Shown here in pieces: positions 1 through 11,844 of a DNA stretch of 64,000 nucleotides. The stretch spans positions 11,682,669 to 11,746,668 of the forward strand of contig JAJEKV010000013.1 of assembly GCA_021234155.1 (NCBI GenBank), read 5' to 3'. The number at the start of each line of letters is the position of its first letter. The stretch's first letter is position 1. The notes under the pieces are model-generated. The model did no database searches. It was not told the origin of the DNA and saw nothing but the letters and a program-made list of their open reading frames with translations. The translations under genes and the position numbers were made by a program. This DNA is from Isoetes taiwanensis. Taxonomy: Eukaryota > Streptophyta > Lycopodiopsida > Isoetales > Isoetaceae.

Positions 1-200
1 CCAACACTTTTCAACCTACTCTGCAAAGTGTGCACAGGAGGGGCGGATGGAGTGGACTACCCTAAACCATGTTCTTATGTCAGCCAAATCCATTTGCCAT
101 GAATTCTGTCTGCAATGACCTCTGGAGACCCAAGCCGTCAGTCATCCCCTTTGAGTCTGAGCCTTGGGTAAGATTTCCATATGTGATGTCTGACCTGCCT
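1..200 (+). repeat. LTR fragment, third copy of the 25.5-kb LTR family
   Basis: This stretch closely matches 26635-26830, which lies inside the LTR at 25518-27089, and more weakly 31955-32110. Shared words include GTGTGCAC followed by GGAGGGGCGGATGGAGTGG, and a later CCTTGGGTA block. Similarity fades after about position 200, and the left end is cut by the window, so this is the interior of an LTR, not a whole one. It shows the family is present at least three times here. Confidence 0.6.
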
Positions 201-211
201 GGGAGTCATAC

Positions 212-457
212 ATGATAGACCCTATCAGGGTCTACCAGAAGAAGCTGAAGGAGTACAAGGAATTCATGAAGAAGTGGGAGGCTTACAACTCCTACTACCA
301 GGCCAATAAGGTGACCTATGTTGCAGATGGACGGCCGTCGAAGAAGCAGACTCTAAAGCCACCGCCAGAGAAGCCTACTCCTCCGAAGAAGCTAGCAAAA
401 AGGAAAGCCAACTCGAATCTGTCACGAGCAATTCGGGAGATCAGGCATTTTCAGTGA
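212..457 (+). CDS. Unrecognised 81-codon ORF, lysine/proline rich
   Basis: An open frame of 81 codons starts with MIDPIRVYQKKLKEYKEF and is rich in Lys, Pro and Tyr. The middle reads like a basic tether (PPPEKPTPPKKLAKRK). It follows directly on an LTR-like fragment, so it may be gag-like or a spacer of a retroelement. I recognise no domain and see no promoter of its own. It may be chance. Confidence 0.2.
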   Translation: MIDPIRVYQKKLKEYKEFMKKWEAYNSYYQANKVTYVADGRPSKKQTLKPPPEKPTPPKKLAKRKANSNLSRAIREIRHFQ

Positions 458-459
458 AG

Positions 460-1720
460 TTATGGCTTCCTCATACCCCGTGCACCGTTCGCCAGGCTGG
501 TGAAGGAAGTTGTGCAAGAGTACAGTTCCGACATGAGGGTAACGGTCGAGATGCTGCTAGCTCTGCAAGAAGCAGCCAAGCAAAAGCTAGTCCAACATTT
601 TGAAGACTCCACAGCATGCACTGTACACGCCAAGAGGGTGACTTTAATGAAAAAAGATATGCACCTGGCCAGCCACATTAAAGGAGAACCCCATTAATTT
701 TGTAAATGATAAATTTTGTGAATACAAAGTGTTTTGATGTAAATTATGAGTGCATAATTGTTGTTAATTAGGTTGAATTAGCAATAATTCCCCTTTGTAT
801 TAGTTAAATTGGACATTTTTAGGCCAAATAGTGCCCAATGTCTCACGGTATGCGCCCAGACCAAAAACCAAATTTTGGTTTTGCCTCCCAACGCATACCA
901 TGAGACATCCAAACTTTGAACCTCCATAACTTGAGCTACAGAGCTCCAAATCGCCTGAAATTTGTTGTAATAGGACCGTTAGATAGTCTATAATCCATTT
1001 ATGACCTCAAATTAGGCTAGAAATGTCAAACCCCAGCTTAAAATGACCAAAATTGCTCAAACCCTTGAATTGTTTTTCCAAACTGTGGTTTGTTTGTAAA
1101 TAGAAGCATACCCCATTAGTACCTCGCAAGTATTGCTCTCGGCTCGAAGCTGATGCCTTACTCCTAGATAGAAGTGCTCAAGAACACCCCTTTGTTATAG
1201 TCATCTAGACCTCAGCATAGCAACCCAAGTTCAACTGTTCGTACATCACCTCTGCTCATGCCAAAGGCATAAACCTTGACCTAATTCTGTGTCCTTCTAA
1301 TAGAGTTTGACTTATATAGTCGCCACATTGACACTCCCTATTGCCAGGATACCTAAAAAGGAGCTAGAGTCTAGAGCTGCCCAAGTCACTCCATGTGTAG
1401 AGATTGGACCCTCCCCCCAAACCAACTTTGCTAGAACCTTAGAATATGTCTCAAACACCATGAGAGCTTCGCAAAACAAACCTCATTTCATGCCATACCA
1501 CACGTCCTAATGCCCATAGACTTGGAGATTATAGATATGTCTCCAGTAATGCTGCTCGAGCCATCTTGCTTGCTTATAGAGCCCAGAATGTTGTAGGAGA
1601 GCCCTTCAAGTAGACCCTTAGACTCTAGAACATACTGGCGTTGCTTTCAAGCACTGGGGCGAGCCACGTAAGAGCTAGAGGCTAACTTTTGAAGACATCG
1701 AGGACCCGGCCGATCTACGC
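460..1720. other. No gene recognised
   Basis: I see only short frames here and no known domain. A loose palindrome around 838-905 has CTCACGGTATGCGCCCA on one side and GCATACCATGAGAC on the other, a fold-back of roughly 15-base arms that may be the end of a small repeat. Confidence 0.4.
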
Positions 1721-2443
1721 ATGGATAAGGAGAGGAGACGAAAAAGACGGGACCCAAGAGAGGGAAGCACAACGACAAACACCTCAACCGATAAACGAGT
1801 AGAACAGGACACCACCGGCCTATCATCAATCTTCATCAAATGGGAAGAATATTTGGTAACCAATGGCATCAAGAATCTTCTAGATGTCAACCTCCCGGCT
1901 ACCACGCCCCTAGCCGACATGAGAAAAGAGGATCTCGACGCCTTCACCAACTCGACGCACATGAGTTTCAAATGGAAGAACGCAAGACAGCAAAATACAA
2001 AAAGCGTGAAGACGTTAGACATCGATGCCACGTTAGCATCACGAGCTAGGGCCAGAGGGCATAATCTTCCGTCGAGGAGAGAAGTCATGGCGACACAGGA
2101 GCGTATAGAAACCGGAGGGAAGACCACCACGACCTTGCAGCCCAGCAGCTCAAGCGAATGTCATGCAACGTCAACAAAAAGAGCAACCAAGCTAGGCAAC
2201 CACAAAGCACCTAAGGCTGACCAGTACGAGCTTCCAGCTCCCTTGCACCAGCAGGAGAACTTTCAGCGGTTCCAAAAAGTAGGACCCGAAGGACGGAGGA
2301 GACGACCTAGCCAGCAGGTACAAATCACGCAAAGGCGACCAGAAGGAGCTATGGTAGGTGCAATGGAGATGACCACACTTCCAGGCACAGGAGAGGCACC
2401 TCAGAATGAAGCAAAGCCCAAGCAACAAGGCGCCCAAAAATGA
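1721..2443 (+). CDS. Unrecognised 240-codon ORF, charged and low complexity
   Basis: This is one of the longer open frames in the left part, starting MDKERRRKRRDPREG. It is rich in Arg, Lys, Gln, Thr and Ser. The only folded-looking segment is about residues 35-85 (SIFIKWEEYLVTNGIKNLL and following). The C-terminal half is Gln/Arg/Pro-rich, as in gag-like or disordered proteins. An AT-rich array of repeated motifs follows at once, so it may belong to a transposon. I do not recognise a family, and a chance ORF is possible. Confidence 0.25.
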   Translation: MDKERRRKRRDPREGSTTTNTSTDKRVEQDTTGLSSIFIKWEEYLVTNGIKNLLDVNLPATTPLADMRKEDLDAFTNSTHMSFKWKNARQQNTKSVKTLDIDATLASRARARGHNLPSRREVMATQERIETGGKTTTTLQPSSSSECHATSTKRATKLGNHKAPKADQYELPAPLHQQENFQRFQKVGPEGRRRRPSQQVQITQRRPEGAMVGAMEMTTLPGTGEAPQNEAKPKQQGAQK

Positions 2444-2454
2444 ACTACCATATG

Positions 2455-2660
2455 TATCAAATAATCTAAAAACCATGATAGATGTGGTTTTTTATACAAG
2501 AATTTATTTGATAGCAGAAAACCACATGCTATAGTGGTTTATCAAAACAATATCAGTTACTAAATAAGATAGTGGTTTGCTAAAACTAGTTGTAGTTTAT
2601 GAGATCATTTCAATGTAAACTAAAATTAGTAGTGGTTTTTTAAAACTAGAAATGCTTTCT
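2455..2660 (+). repeat. AT-rich array of GTGGTTT motifs
   Basis: Four to five imperfect copies of AGTGGTTTnnTAAAAC occur about every 40-50 bases: around 2462, 2535, 2570 and 2630, with degenerate ones between. Such iterated motifs are typical of subterminal regions of CACTA or similar DNA transposons. A related array with AAACCAC and AACCAT words lies at 14290-14536. Confidence 0.45.
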
Positions 2661-3300
2661 TAAATGAAATGATTGAAGTTCAATACAATGTGTTTAAGAA
2701 CCATGGATGACAATATAGTCCTTGCAACGACTAATGATTTATTATGTCATTGCAACCATATAAGCTTATTCATTTGTAAGCTTATTCATTTGTTCACCTA
2801 CTGTTGGTGCGTGATTAAAGAAATTTTGCTTTTTGACTATGAATACCTTGAACTACTAGTGCATAAAATCTTAATTGAAATTAAACCAACTATACTATTA
2901 GTTCTATTCCGTAAACAATGTCACTCAGGGTTATTTTTTTTATTATTATTATTGAAGAACGTCATTCGATTCATCAGTGTTACCTCTATGCTCTCAAATA
3001 ATGTCTTTGAGAGGGTTATTATCCCCCCAACTAATTGCACTTAATACACAGAAAATAACAAATATATTTGCTAGAAACAAGAAGTCTATTCCTTCTCTTG
3101 TCAGTGCCCTTGATTGCCTTATAAAACTGAGATGATAGATACCCTGCTAAAATACACCATCCCAGAGCAACAACATGATTGGCGGGTGAAAGGATACCTA
3201 GTAATTCAGATTTATAAATTACTCATATATTGCATTTCATAATGACATCAACACATATGTATCCCAACATGAAGCCTACATCACAAAACTTGGCTGCAAG

Positions 3301-3375
3301 CAGAAAAAAACAAGGTGCTGCGCACGGAGGGTTGCCCTCCATGCCGGAGAGTGAAGTGGCTTAAGTTGTAGTTGT
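3301..3375 (+). repeat. Head of the GGGTTGCCC-hairpin repeat family
   Basis: An A-run is followed by CAAGGTGCTGCGCACGG and the perfect hairpin GGAGGGTTGCCCTCC, then GAGAGTGAAGTGGCT. The same order, including the A-run, occurs at 52573-52645. The 3' hairpin half of the family is not seen directly downstream, so this copy is truncated or split. A loosely similar GTGAAATGGCTTAA stretch recurs near 3620. Confidence 0.55.
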
Positions 3376-3896
3376 AGATAATAGAGTGTTTGAATCGAAA
3401 TTGCTATTTTAAGACATTGACATTTTGTGAAGGTGATGGTACGCATTTGCATTACTAAGTTCTGCTTAGGTGTTGAGGTGTTGTTGGAGTAGGATGTAAT
3501 TGGACATATGGACTTTGGGATTTGAGCGCAAGGTATTGGTGTTTGGTGCTTGATATGGAACTAGGATGGCAGAAGCATAAGGAGAAGTGTAATAAAGGAG
3601 AGAATGGATGTATATGTTTTGTGAAATGGCTTAAATCGTAGTTGAAAGTTATGTTTTGACATTTTATTGAAATTGGTACTTTTAGACAATAGAGTACTTG
3701 AAACCATGAGTTTATTAATAGGATGATATACATTGGAGTACTTGATAGTTGATAACATACGAAACAATTTATGAAGAATCGAAATAGAGGAACAAGAGAC
3801 TGGGGGTGGGTGTGTGCAAAAGATGTTAAGAATTATGAATTGTTTTGCATGTGATTTTTGTTTAGGGTACGAAGGAAGAATTCAATACTTTAAAGT

Positions 3897-3932
3897 GAAG
3901 ATAAAGATAAAGATAAAGATAAAGATAAGTTT
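3897..3932 (+). repeat. Simple repeat (AAAGAT)n
   Basis: About five to six direct copies of the hexamer AAAGAT/GATAAA make a short microsatellite inside AT-rich non-coding sequence. Confidence 0.8.
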
Positions 3933-4400
3933 TTATCGTCCACGAGAACTGGGACCCAAACAAAGAAAAGAGGGCGTGAGCCCCCTACAGAACAAAAAGG
4001 CATAAGCCTAAACAAAGCACAACATGGAGACAAAGCCCCGTAACAAAACATGAAAGAAATAACAAGAAGAACTAACTAATAAGGCACTATACGTATGCCA
4101 ACCAAGGGTTCTCAGGCCAATGGTCGCGAATGATAGTCGTGCCCCCTCTGTACACTGCCCATTTGCTCTGCATCCGAGCCTCTCGGACTTTGCACAACTC
4201 CCCAGAAGGTTGCTAAGAATTTAACAGCATGGAATACATGGAAGTTGCAAGCCAAGTAAAGCTGTTTAAAAATATGAAGGGATGTCTTTTGTTGTTGTAT
4301 AGTTATGGATCATGTTTTGAGCCTAGATCCTGTCGAAGGCAATGATTTGGAGTCTGTGGTTGAGCTCAAATGTGCATTTACTCCTGCTCTTCAGTATGCT

Positions 4401-4969
4401 TTAGCGGAATGATCGAGGATCTGTTTTCATTGTAGCTAATGCGCCTCCTAATGGGTAATCGAGGAATTTATCAAGCAATGCTCCTACCATTGTGACATGT
4501 AGCGTGTTGGATCCAGTGTCGATGTTGTCGAACATTGTTAACTCTTCTGTCATGTCGTCGTTCTTGCACGTGTCGCAGACCGTCCTAAGACTACCTTGTT
4601 GCAAGCATTGCACGTCTTGACAACCTTGTTTTCGCCAGTTATATTCAATCTTAATGTGCCTGAGACCTGTACATGCAAGGATGTTTGATTAATGGAGAGC
4701 TGTATGAAAGAAGGTAAAAAGCGAAGACAATTTTGGCTTAGTTTTAGTAGTAGAAGATATACATTGGTATTTTGTAGAACGTGTGCTGCGAAGACTTCAT
4801 TTGTGAGTGTTGCTACTACGTCATCGTCTGGGAACCATAATTCGTCTGGAAACCAACTTGACACTGGGTCCTCGACAATCTTGAATGGCATTGTAGCTTT
4901 TGTAGATGTTAAGGTAGTCTGTTTGAGCAACTTCACGTCCATCATGGCATCCAAAGACGTGTACGGCAC
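4401..4969 (-). pseudogene. Two-exon gene fragment resembling replication protein A zinc-ribbon/OB region
   Basis: On the minus strand a first coding block (4969 down to about 4766, starting MPYTSLDAMMDVKLL) ends at an AAT/GTATAT donor. A second begins after a TGTACAG acceptor near 4672 with VSGTLRLNITGENK, and both are in phase 0. The second block then shows CNACNK and, after a one-base frame change near 4600, CDTCKNDDMTEELTMF and IDTGSNTLHVTMVGALLDKF. Two C-x2-C pairs about a dozen residues apart, followed by a strand-rich stretch, resemble the C-terminal domain of the RPA large subunit and of RPA-like proteins carried by plant Helitrons. The frameshift argues for decay. The family call is tentative; splice sites and cysteine pairs are what I see directly. 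Confidence 0.4.
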
Positions 4970-5735
4970 CTTATTCTATGCAGAAAAATTGAGCGGATAA
5001 AAGGTGCTTTGTGTTGTTGTCAATACAAGGCAATTGAAAATGCTTTATAAGTATTGGGCTGAAGCAATTTCAAGATCATTCTCTCTTTTTGCAAATTCTA
5101 TAAGAGATTGGACAGCATGGCCCTTTATGTAAAAAACCAGGGAAGATATATTTCAAAACTTTTGGATGTAAAGAATTTGTATATGATCATGAAACACAGA
5201 GCAGAGAAATGTTAGATGATAGGACAATATGCACATATATTGTGTATAATGGCAGGCCAAAGCATGCAGATTGCGGTATCCCAACCTTAGAGTCGATGCT
5301 GTAAGCGCTAAGGAAGAAGAGGATAAAATACTTGATTTTCCATAAAGGTTTGGAAAAGATAAGATGCCATATGAAGGATTTTTCAGCAAACATTTGAGGA
5401 GGTATTAAAGCCTTCTAAAATTAAGCAATGACCAAAAATGTGCTGCTCAATAGAACTAGAAAATCCGAAGAAGCCCAAGGCAGAAGGAGGAGTTGAAAAA
5501 TACTTTCGGAGCCCTCACCATTATCCGCAATGGGGTCACTTGAAAACTTGCACAATGAACCCGCAGCTAAAGGAAAACACTCAATGAAATCGTCAAGTGA
5601 TGTTACCCAACCCAGTGAAAATCAATCAATAAATTACTGTAACTTTGCCTTGTTTGCTTATGCGCCTATGAGTGCTGTGGAGGTGCTCAGTTCCAGCTGG
5701 GTAATGGATGAGAAGAATGATCAAGAATAGTAATT

Positions 5736-5921
5736 GTGACTGATTATGGCCGTGGCATCACAATTTGGACGGAATCTTCACCAACTTCATGTCAAGAATA
5801 CATTTCTAAATTGCTCACTATTGCAGGTATGAAAATATTCCATCAAGTGACAGATATCTTTACTAAACCACTTGAGATATTCAACTCTGAAACATTCAGG
5901 TCTGCAATCTCTCTCATTTAA
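5736..5921 (+). mobile_element. Ty1/copia polyprotein tail (remnant)
   Basis: The frame ends with KIFHQVTDIFTKPLEIFNSE and then FRSAISLI before a stop. VTDIFTKPL close to a final FRS-x3-LI is the signature of the RNase H C-terminus in Ty1/copia polyproteins. Upstream frames (5400-5730) are broken and not clearly assignable. No reverse transcriptase, integrase or LTR pair is visible nearby, so this is a 3' scrap of an old element. Confidence 0.7.
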
Positions 5922-5924
5922 GTA

Positions 5925-8900
5925 ATGAGCTAAAACTACACGTTAAGCAATGAATGTGAATTATGTCATTATTCAGATGATAAGCATACACTAGGCTAGG
6001 GTTTCGTAGGTAATTGACGTAAAGCTAACTTAATCTGATTGTACATAAGGACTAGATCATCCTTAAAATAAAAAAGATTTCTCTACCTAATCTATCTACA
6101 TGCCTTGTTTACTCCTCTCTTTATGCACTCATTTGTGTCTCTATGTCCTCCCCTCAACCTATTAATGCGATTTAATGCACAAAAATACAAAATGCACCAA
6201 ACAGATAAAATCTGCCTTGAGGATTTGCATGCAATATTGAATATTACTGCATTACTAGTAACATTCTTGATTTTACAAAGATAAATATTTTCGCTTTCAC
6301 GAAAGCAATTCCTAGCAATCTTTGGGAGCATAAACATCCAAGATTAGATCGGTGCAAAAAAGAATGATGGGCCAAGCATTACCGTAAAAAAAATGACGGA
6401 CCAAGCGTAAATTAATATCCAAATCTTGCAACCTTCAAAGACATCATTGATGAAAAGAGAGAATGTAACATGTACCATTAGTTAAAAGCATAAGGATCTC
6501 GTTTTATACTTTAAATTTCGTTGTAAACCGCCGCTTGTGGAAGTCATTTCCATAAGATTTCTTCACATCCGCCATGTTGTTGTTTTGAATTATCCTCCTA
6601 ATCACATTGACATGATACTAGCAGGGTAGACTAGGCGGGATGCAAGATATCTCTGCTTTTTTCTAGTAGTCCACACACAACATATGTCACCGTCGTAAAT
6701 GAAAGATCGGGTTGGTAAATGTGATGCTATTGCCAGTCCATTAAAGCAAATATAGTTGTAAAGACAACCTCTCCGACATAGTGACGGAAATGTGGAAGGC
6801 CCTAGCCCTTCCTCCGAAAGAGTTGTACTTCTTCAAATGCTGGTTTAGTTTTATCGCAAGAGTGCCTTCGTCAGATCCGTGAAAGGTGAATTCCTCATCT
6901 AAAAGGGCAATGAACCCCATTGGTTTCTCGTAATAAAGCCGTAAAATTATTCATGTCACTTTATTTGAGCCAACATCACACGTGACCCAATATACAAAAT
7001 GGATTGGGAGAGATGTTGAACATAACCTTTTCAATAAGATCTAAGCACTCCTTATTATTCCCAACATTAATGGTCGCCCAATTGATTCCTTCGGATGTAT
7101 ATTCCTACAACTGTAATAAAACATTTGATTTCGCCAATCAATTTCCTGAAAATTTGAAATTTGACAAATATCCTACATAGATAGAAAAGTAAATGACAAC
7201 GCAAAAATCGTGATTTTAATCCTTATGCCAAAAAATAGCTAGAATATTTTACCTCCCCGCTGCACTTTAAACACATGATTATTGAAATGTTGTCGCACTT
7301 CTCATTTGCATAGTTTATGCAAAATTGCTCAAAATTATTTTTCTCGTTTCAACAGTTGAAGTATCCGAATTAGGTCTCTAATGTATCTTCCATACATCCA
7401 TCACCATATCCAAGGGGTATGGAGTCATCCTGTTGAGCCATCGATGGACCTTGCCAAAACATCTCAGGAGCATATGCCGGCATTGGATTCATTGGGACAC
7501 CCGCAATATCACCCAAACATGAAACACACAACCGATTTTGTCGCTCGCCAACTTAAATACCGTGACTAACACAAATTCTCGTGATAGCTTGCCTAAATGG
7601 AAAAGTTCTACGCCGAGAACAAAACTAAAGCTATTCTAAAGTGCCTTTTTTCCTACTTCAGCCCAAATTGGATAAACAGCTTAGTGCTGAAAATAAGGAT
7701 AAGGATATGTGTGTCTCTTTGTGGAAACATGCTACTATAATGAAGCACAAGCACAAACTTTTACCAAAAGATATGTGCAAAGGCGTAACCCAACCTTCAA
7801 GATCAAGAACCAAAGAAAGAATAAATGATACATGAGATAAGCAAGCTCCCATTATCGCCGATGTTTTCTGCTCCACAAGGGCAAGTTTGAAAGGGGGCAT
7901 CAAAATACACAACAGTTGTTAAAGATTTCCTACTATGATCCATAAAGAACAAGAATGGGACTTTGATAAGCAGCCATGTAACAAGTTTGATTGGACGGAC
8001 ATGCAACAAGTTTGATGGACAACTTGTAAATACAGTCAATTAATAATCTCTTCTCAGGCATGCCTTAATAAAAGCTTCCGCAGTTAATTAGTACCGCAGG
8101 AAACATTCCGCATTGTTGAGAATATATGGCTGAGCAATCCCTTGCAAGATGGTCCGAGAACCACAAACATAACAAAACTGCCACCCCGAGACAAAATCAA
8201 ATCCTTCAAATCATTACTCGTGGAATATGAATGCTTATATAAAAGCATAAAGTGGTTCGTGGGGTACCTTTCTAAATTTCCCAATGTCTAACCCCGCACC
8301 ATCCGCCAACCTCGCTTTTTTTAGAATATAACTAAATTCAGACTAATAAACATATGGGCGTAAAGCATTTTACCGCATTTAATGGACGGCCACGTTCCTT
8401 CTTCTTCTTTCCTAGAAAATATAATGTATCCAAGTCGAAATTAAAGCATGACCCAAGCTTAATCAACTATTTGAACAATGAGCTTGTGAATTATCATTCA
8501 ATGCTAACGCCAACAAATACCTGGCCACTAATAAGTCTAACTTAAGCATGAGCTACATCCAGCTTCACACTTTAGATTATACAAACGGATAATTGCAAGC
8601 ATGGCAAAGTCTAGTCTACCAAAAAAAAAAAAAAAAAACAATAAGACACACCTTTGTTAATGTCGTGCCCAAGAATGAAGTCTCCCCCGCTGCCCCCATA
8701 TGAACCCGCCTGCACCTCGACATAATAGCACTCCACTTTCATTGGCGCAGATGTCGTATTTCTCCCCCATAGTACTAAGCATGTCCTTCACTCCCTGATC
8801 GTGCCTATTAAGGACTTCTCTTCTTTAATCGACCATCAATGGCCGCGACCGCGACTGGACGCATCCATGTTTACAAAGGAGAAATCAGATTAGCACCATC

Positions 8901-9140
8901 TCCATTCTCTTTGTCTCCGACAGGTGGAATCACGCATGACTCAGCAAGTAGTGGTCCTGTTTTTCCTTAATCATCGCTTTTGCAAAGACCACAGAGCAGC
9001 TTGTGTCTGCGGACCACCGGCTTCTTTGATTCTAGTCAGTAGTCTATTCTTTGAATGTTGAGAAACACCACCATCGCATAGCAATGAGAAAAGCCTACTA
9101 ATATCAGCCATACTTAATTGCATATACTATAAACCATGCT
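5925..9140. other. AT-rich sequence without a recognised gene
   Basis: Only short frames occur, and no domain is recognised. Minus-strand frames at about 8690-8880 read KVECYYVEVQAGSYGGSGG in one frame and EVLNRHDQGVKDML in another. This looks like a decayed coding exon and may be the downstream part of the pseudogene at 9150-9900, but I cannot place it in a family. A pure A-run lies at about 8621-8638. Confidence 0.35.
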
Positions 9141-9149
9141 TTTATTACC

Positions 9150-9900
9150 AAAGTGACTTGATCAACGCCATTTGCAAGTCGTGGCTTCCCAAAAATGATC
9201 AATAGCTTGTCGTAATGCAATATTTGGAAGTAAACCATCGCTCCTTTGACTTTGACATCCACATTGTGGGCAATTCCCATTAGAGATGAGCTCCTATCTA
9301 ATACCGCACCGATTATATAAGGTTAACATGTTTACCAGTTGCCACGTGCATAGAAGGCATTCTTTACATTTATCGCATAAGTCGTAGTGACAAATGTGGT
9401 ATCATCATCGTGATCTTTGAATATTTTTGGCACAAGAAACACTTGAACTCGATGGTATGTCCACACAAGTTGCCTTGCCGATGGAAGAGCACCCGCTTCC
9501 TTTGCAAACACCACCCGAGAAAATAGAACGAAAGCAAAATCTTAAATATTAACTTCCTATCTCAGATCCAATAGATAATTTTCATACATACTCATCCCAC
9601 AAGATAGCCCCGATTGAACCATCCAGAGCATATAATGAGCCCTCATAGTCCGCTCTTAATCGTTTTGGTATACCAATGGGCATCTTCATCTTCTTCATAT
9701 CATATGCGGTGGTCACCATTGGTAGGGCAATGTTGAATATAATGCCCCCGGGAAAATATGAAACTGTGGTCGATGTAATGTGCTACATAAAAATCATGAA
9801 TGTAATTACAAACGAAGTACCTGGTTGTCCACAACGATGGCACACATAACCACATGGAGGAGCAATTCTTCCACATCGTAGATGAGACCGCCGGACTTGT
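9150..9900 (-). pseudogene. RBBP6/PQT3-like E3 ubiquitin ligase, decayed zinc knuckle and RING
   Basis: Pieces on the minus strand follow the order known for plant RBBP6-type (PQT3-like) ligases. First is PPCGYVCHRCGQP ending at a CAG/GTAC donor (about 9821-9852). Next is GHYIQHCPTNGD (9711-9749) and, one frame over, AYDMKKMKMPIGIPK and YALDGSIGAIL. Then come EFKCFLCQK (about 9425-9453) and CHYDLCDKC (9366-9392), half-sites of the RING. Last is ISNGNCPQCG with SDGLLPNIALRQAI (9199-9290). The zinc knuckle C-x2-C-x4-H-x4-C can be read across the intron. Frames change several times inside exons and the DWNN ubiquitin-like N-terminus is absent; a hairpin repeat sits where it should lie. In the family such proteins bind pre-mRNA factors and ubiquitinate partners. 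Here the gene is broken. Confidence 0.65.
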
Positions 9901-9977
9901 TAATGAAGCGCCGATCCCTGCCTTGCCAGTTACCCGGTTGGCTTCAAGAAATGTGAGCCGTGCAGTTCTTTACCATC

Positions 9978-10110
9978 TGACCGAGAGTTTACAGGAAATA
10001 GGAGGTTTGGAGCAGTCACCAGCATATCCTAGGGATATTCTAGCATATACCTAGGATATGCCAAAAACCACATAAACAAGGGTTTGCCCCCCTAGGGGCA
10101 ACCCAAAAAT
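9978..10110 (+). repeat. Short hairpin-ended dispersed repeat (SINE-like), copy A
   Basis: The copy begins TGACCGAGAGTTTACAGG, runs through GAGCAGTCACCAGCATAT and GCATATACCTAGGATATGCC, and ends in a hairpin of GGGTTTGCCCC and GGGGCAACCC followed by AAAAA. The same order is found at 59026-59173, with a long A tail, and in part at 52621-52750. The A-tail after a stable 3' hairpin suggests a non-autonomous retroposon. I could not find convincing pol III A and B boxes, so the class is open. Confidence 0.65.
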
Positions 10111-10159
10111 CCTTATATAAATAACCAAGATTTGTAAATTAATGATCATTTGTTGCAAT

Positions 10160-10366
10160 GATCCAACTGGACATGTGACCATACACCACACTACATTGCT
10201 TGGTTGGGCCCTGCCCTCAACCACTTAATATTATGTCTGGAGTTTTGACACCCAATAGGCAACATCCAACTGGACATGTGACCATACACCACACTATATT
10301 GCTTGGTTGGGCCCTGCCCTCAACCACTTAATATTACGTCTGGAGTTTTGACACCCAAAAGTTCAG
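10160..10366 (+). repeat. Tandem duplication, about 104-bp unit, two copies
   Basis: Two nearly identical units start with ATCCAACTGGACATGTGACC at about 10160 and 10264. Both contain TTGGTTGGGCCCTGCCCTC and end with GGAGTTTTGACACCCAA. Only a few bases differ. No coding potential is seen. Confidence 0.9.
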
Positions 10367-11844
10367 AGTACGATTCTGAGCAGTCTTGAACTCGAGATGT
10401 ATAGTTGTTAGACCACTAGACTAAACATCTAGACGCAACGAGCAAGGAGCATGTAAGGATCGAGATGAAAGATCCTTTTGGTTTTTAAAAAGGCTGTATA
10501 TTGTATTGTTTGATTTGTTTTTCTCAAATTGAAACTTCATGTGCCATTTTAAAGGATCTGCCGTTATTAGCGTTCATGCCATAAAACATGGCATGTATAG
10601 CCAATAAACTTTGGTAACATAAGTAACCTTTCTTGAAAATGTGCCAGTAGATGCCTTCCATTTGTATGCATGTGCCCTGAAAGGAGATGTGCACACACTA
10701 ATCAAGGATCAACTAAAGCAAACATCCTACAAGACTCTTATATGAGATGCTGTCACAAGACTTACCATCTATATCTATCTCGTGGATTTAAGGTCGTAAA
10801 CCCTTAAAAAGCATTTGTCATGAAATCCAACACCTGATCCTCCTTATGTAGACTGTGAACGTCCTTTTACAATAGAAGCTTAATTGATATAGTTCGCAAC
10901 TTCACTTATTTAGTACCAGTCTAGTCCCGCATGAGATGCTATTTGCTTCTTCTAAATTTTATCCGGAGTGTTATTCCTCATGCTAAATGTTATTATGGAA
11001 AGGCAAACATGGACATCGATGTCCTGCATTTGGATTGTGTGAGCCTGCATCTCTGCTACCGAGATGGAGAGCATGAGGCAAGTGTGATTGTGGAAGTTGG
11101 GATTTAGGATGCACCGTTCTTTCCAATCAACAATCTTCATCCAATTCCATCAACATCTGTGCACAGAGTAAGAAGGAATTCTACAACTATTGCAATCTAG
11201 TAGAAGGCAAAACGAAGATGCTAGATTCAAAGACAAAGTCTAGGCTTCCCTTGAGAACCATTTTTACATCTAATCGGTCTTCCTTGGGATCGTTTCAACA
11301 GGCCTTTACAGGTTTTTCCAGAGTTCGCAGAGCTTATTCATTGGGTTGTCACCCTGACACTTTTATCTCTCATTGAACGAGTGTAGCCAAACATTGTGTA
11401 TAGGCCATTTGATGGTTGTGAAAAGATGTAATGTACTATTACAGTCTTTCTGTTTCAGAGTGATTATCAAACCATTGTCTTGTAATTTATGTGATGTAAA
11501 TATCATGCGTTTGGAATCAGTGTGTTTTGTTAATGTCAATTTGTACCATTGAAAGTTTATTTGGGGTTGAGGCACTAAAAATTCGAGGCCTTTGATGTGG
11601 CATAATGGAGGGAATATTCTCCCCATCAATGGCCCACAGTAAAAAATAGAAACATCCCATTAACTTGCCCATATGATTTGCTAGATATCCTAGAAATTTT
11701 ATAAAGAATGGGTATGAAACGAAAATAGTGGCAAACTTGGTTTGGGAAATACCGAGGTTTAAGCCCATGCGTCCGACAAATTCTCTAAATTCACATGTAT
11801 AAAAAAGAAGTAGACGGTGTGGGCCGGTCCAACTTTTTTATAGG
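10367..11844. other. No gene recognised
   Basis: AT-rich sequence with short frames only. I see no domain, tRNA or transposon motif that I can support. Confidence 0.4.

Noticed and set aside
1675-2476. Minus-strand ORFs opposite the 240-codon frame
   Set aside because: They are mirror frames with Ser/Leu/Phe composition expected from the complement; no domain.
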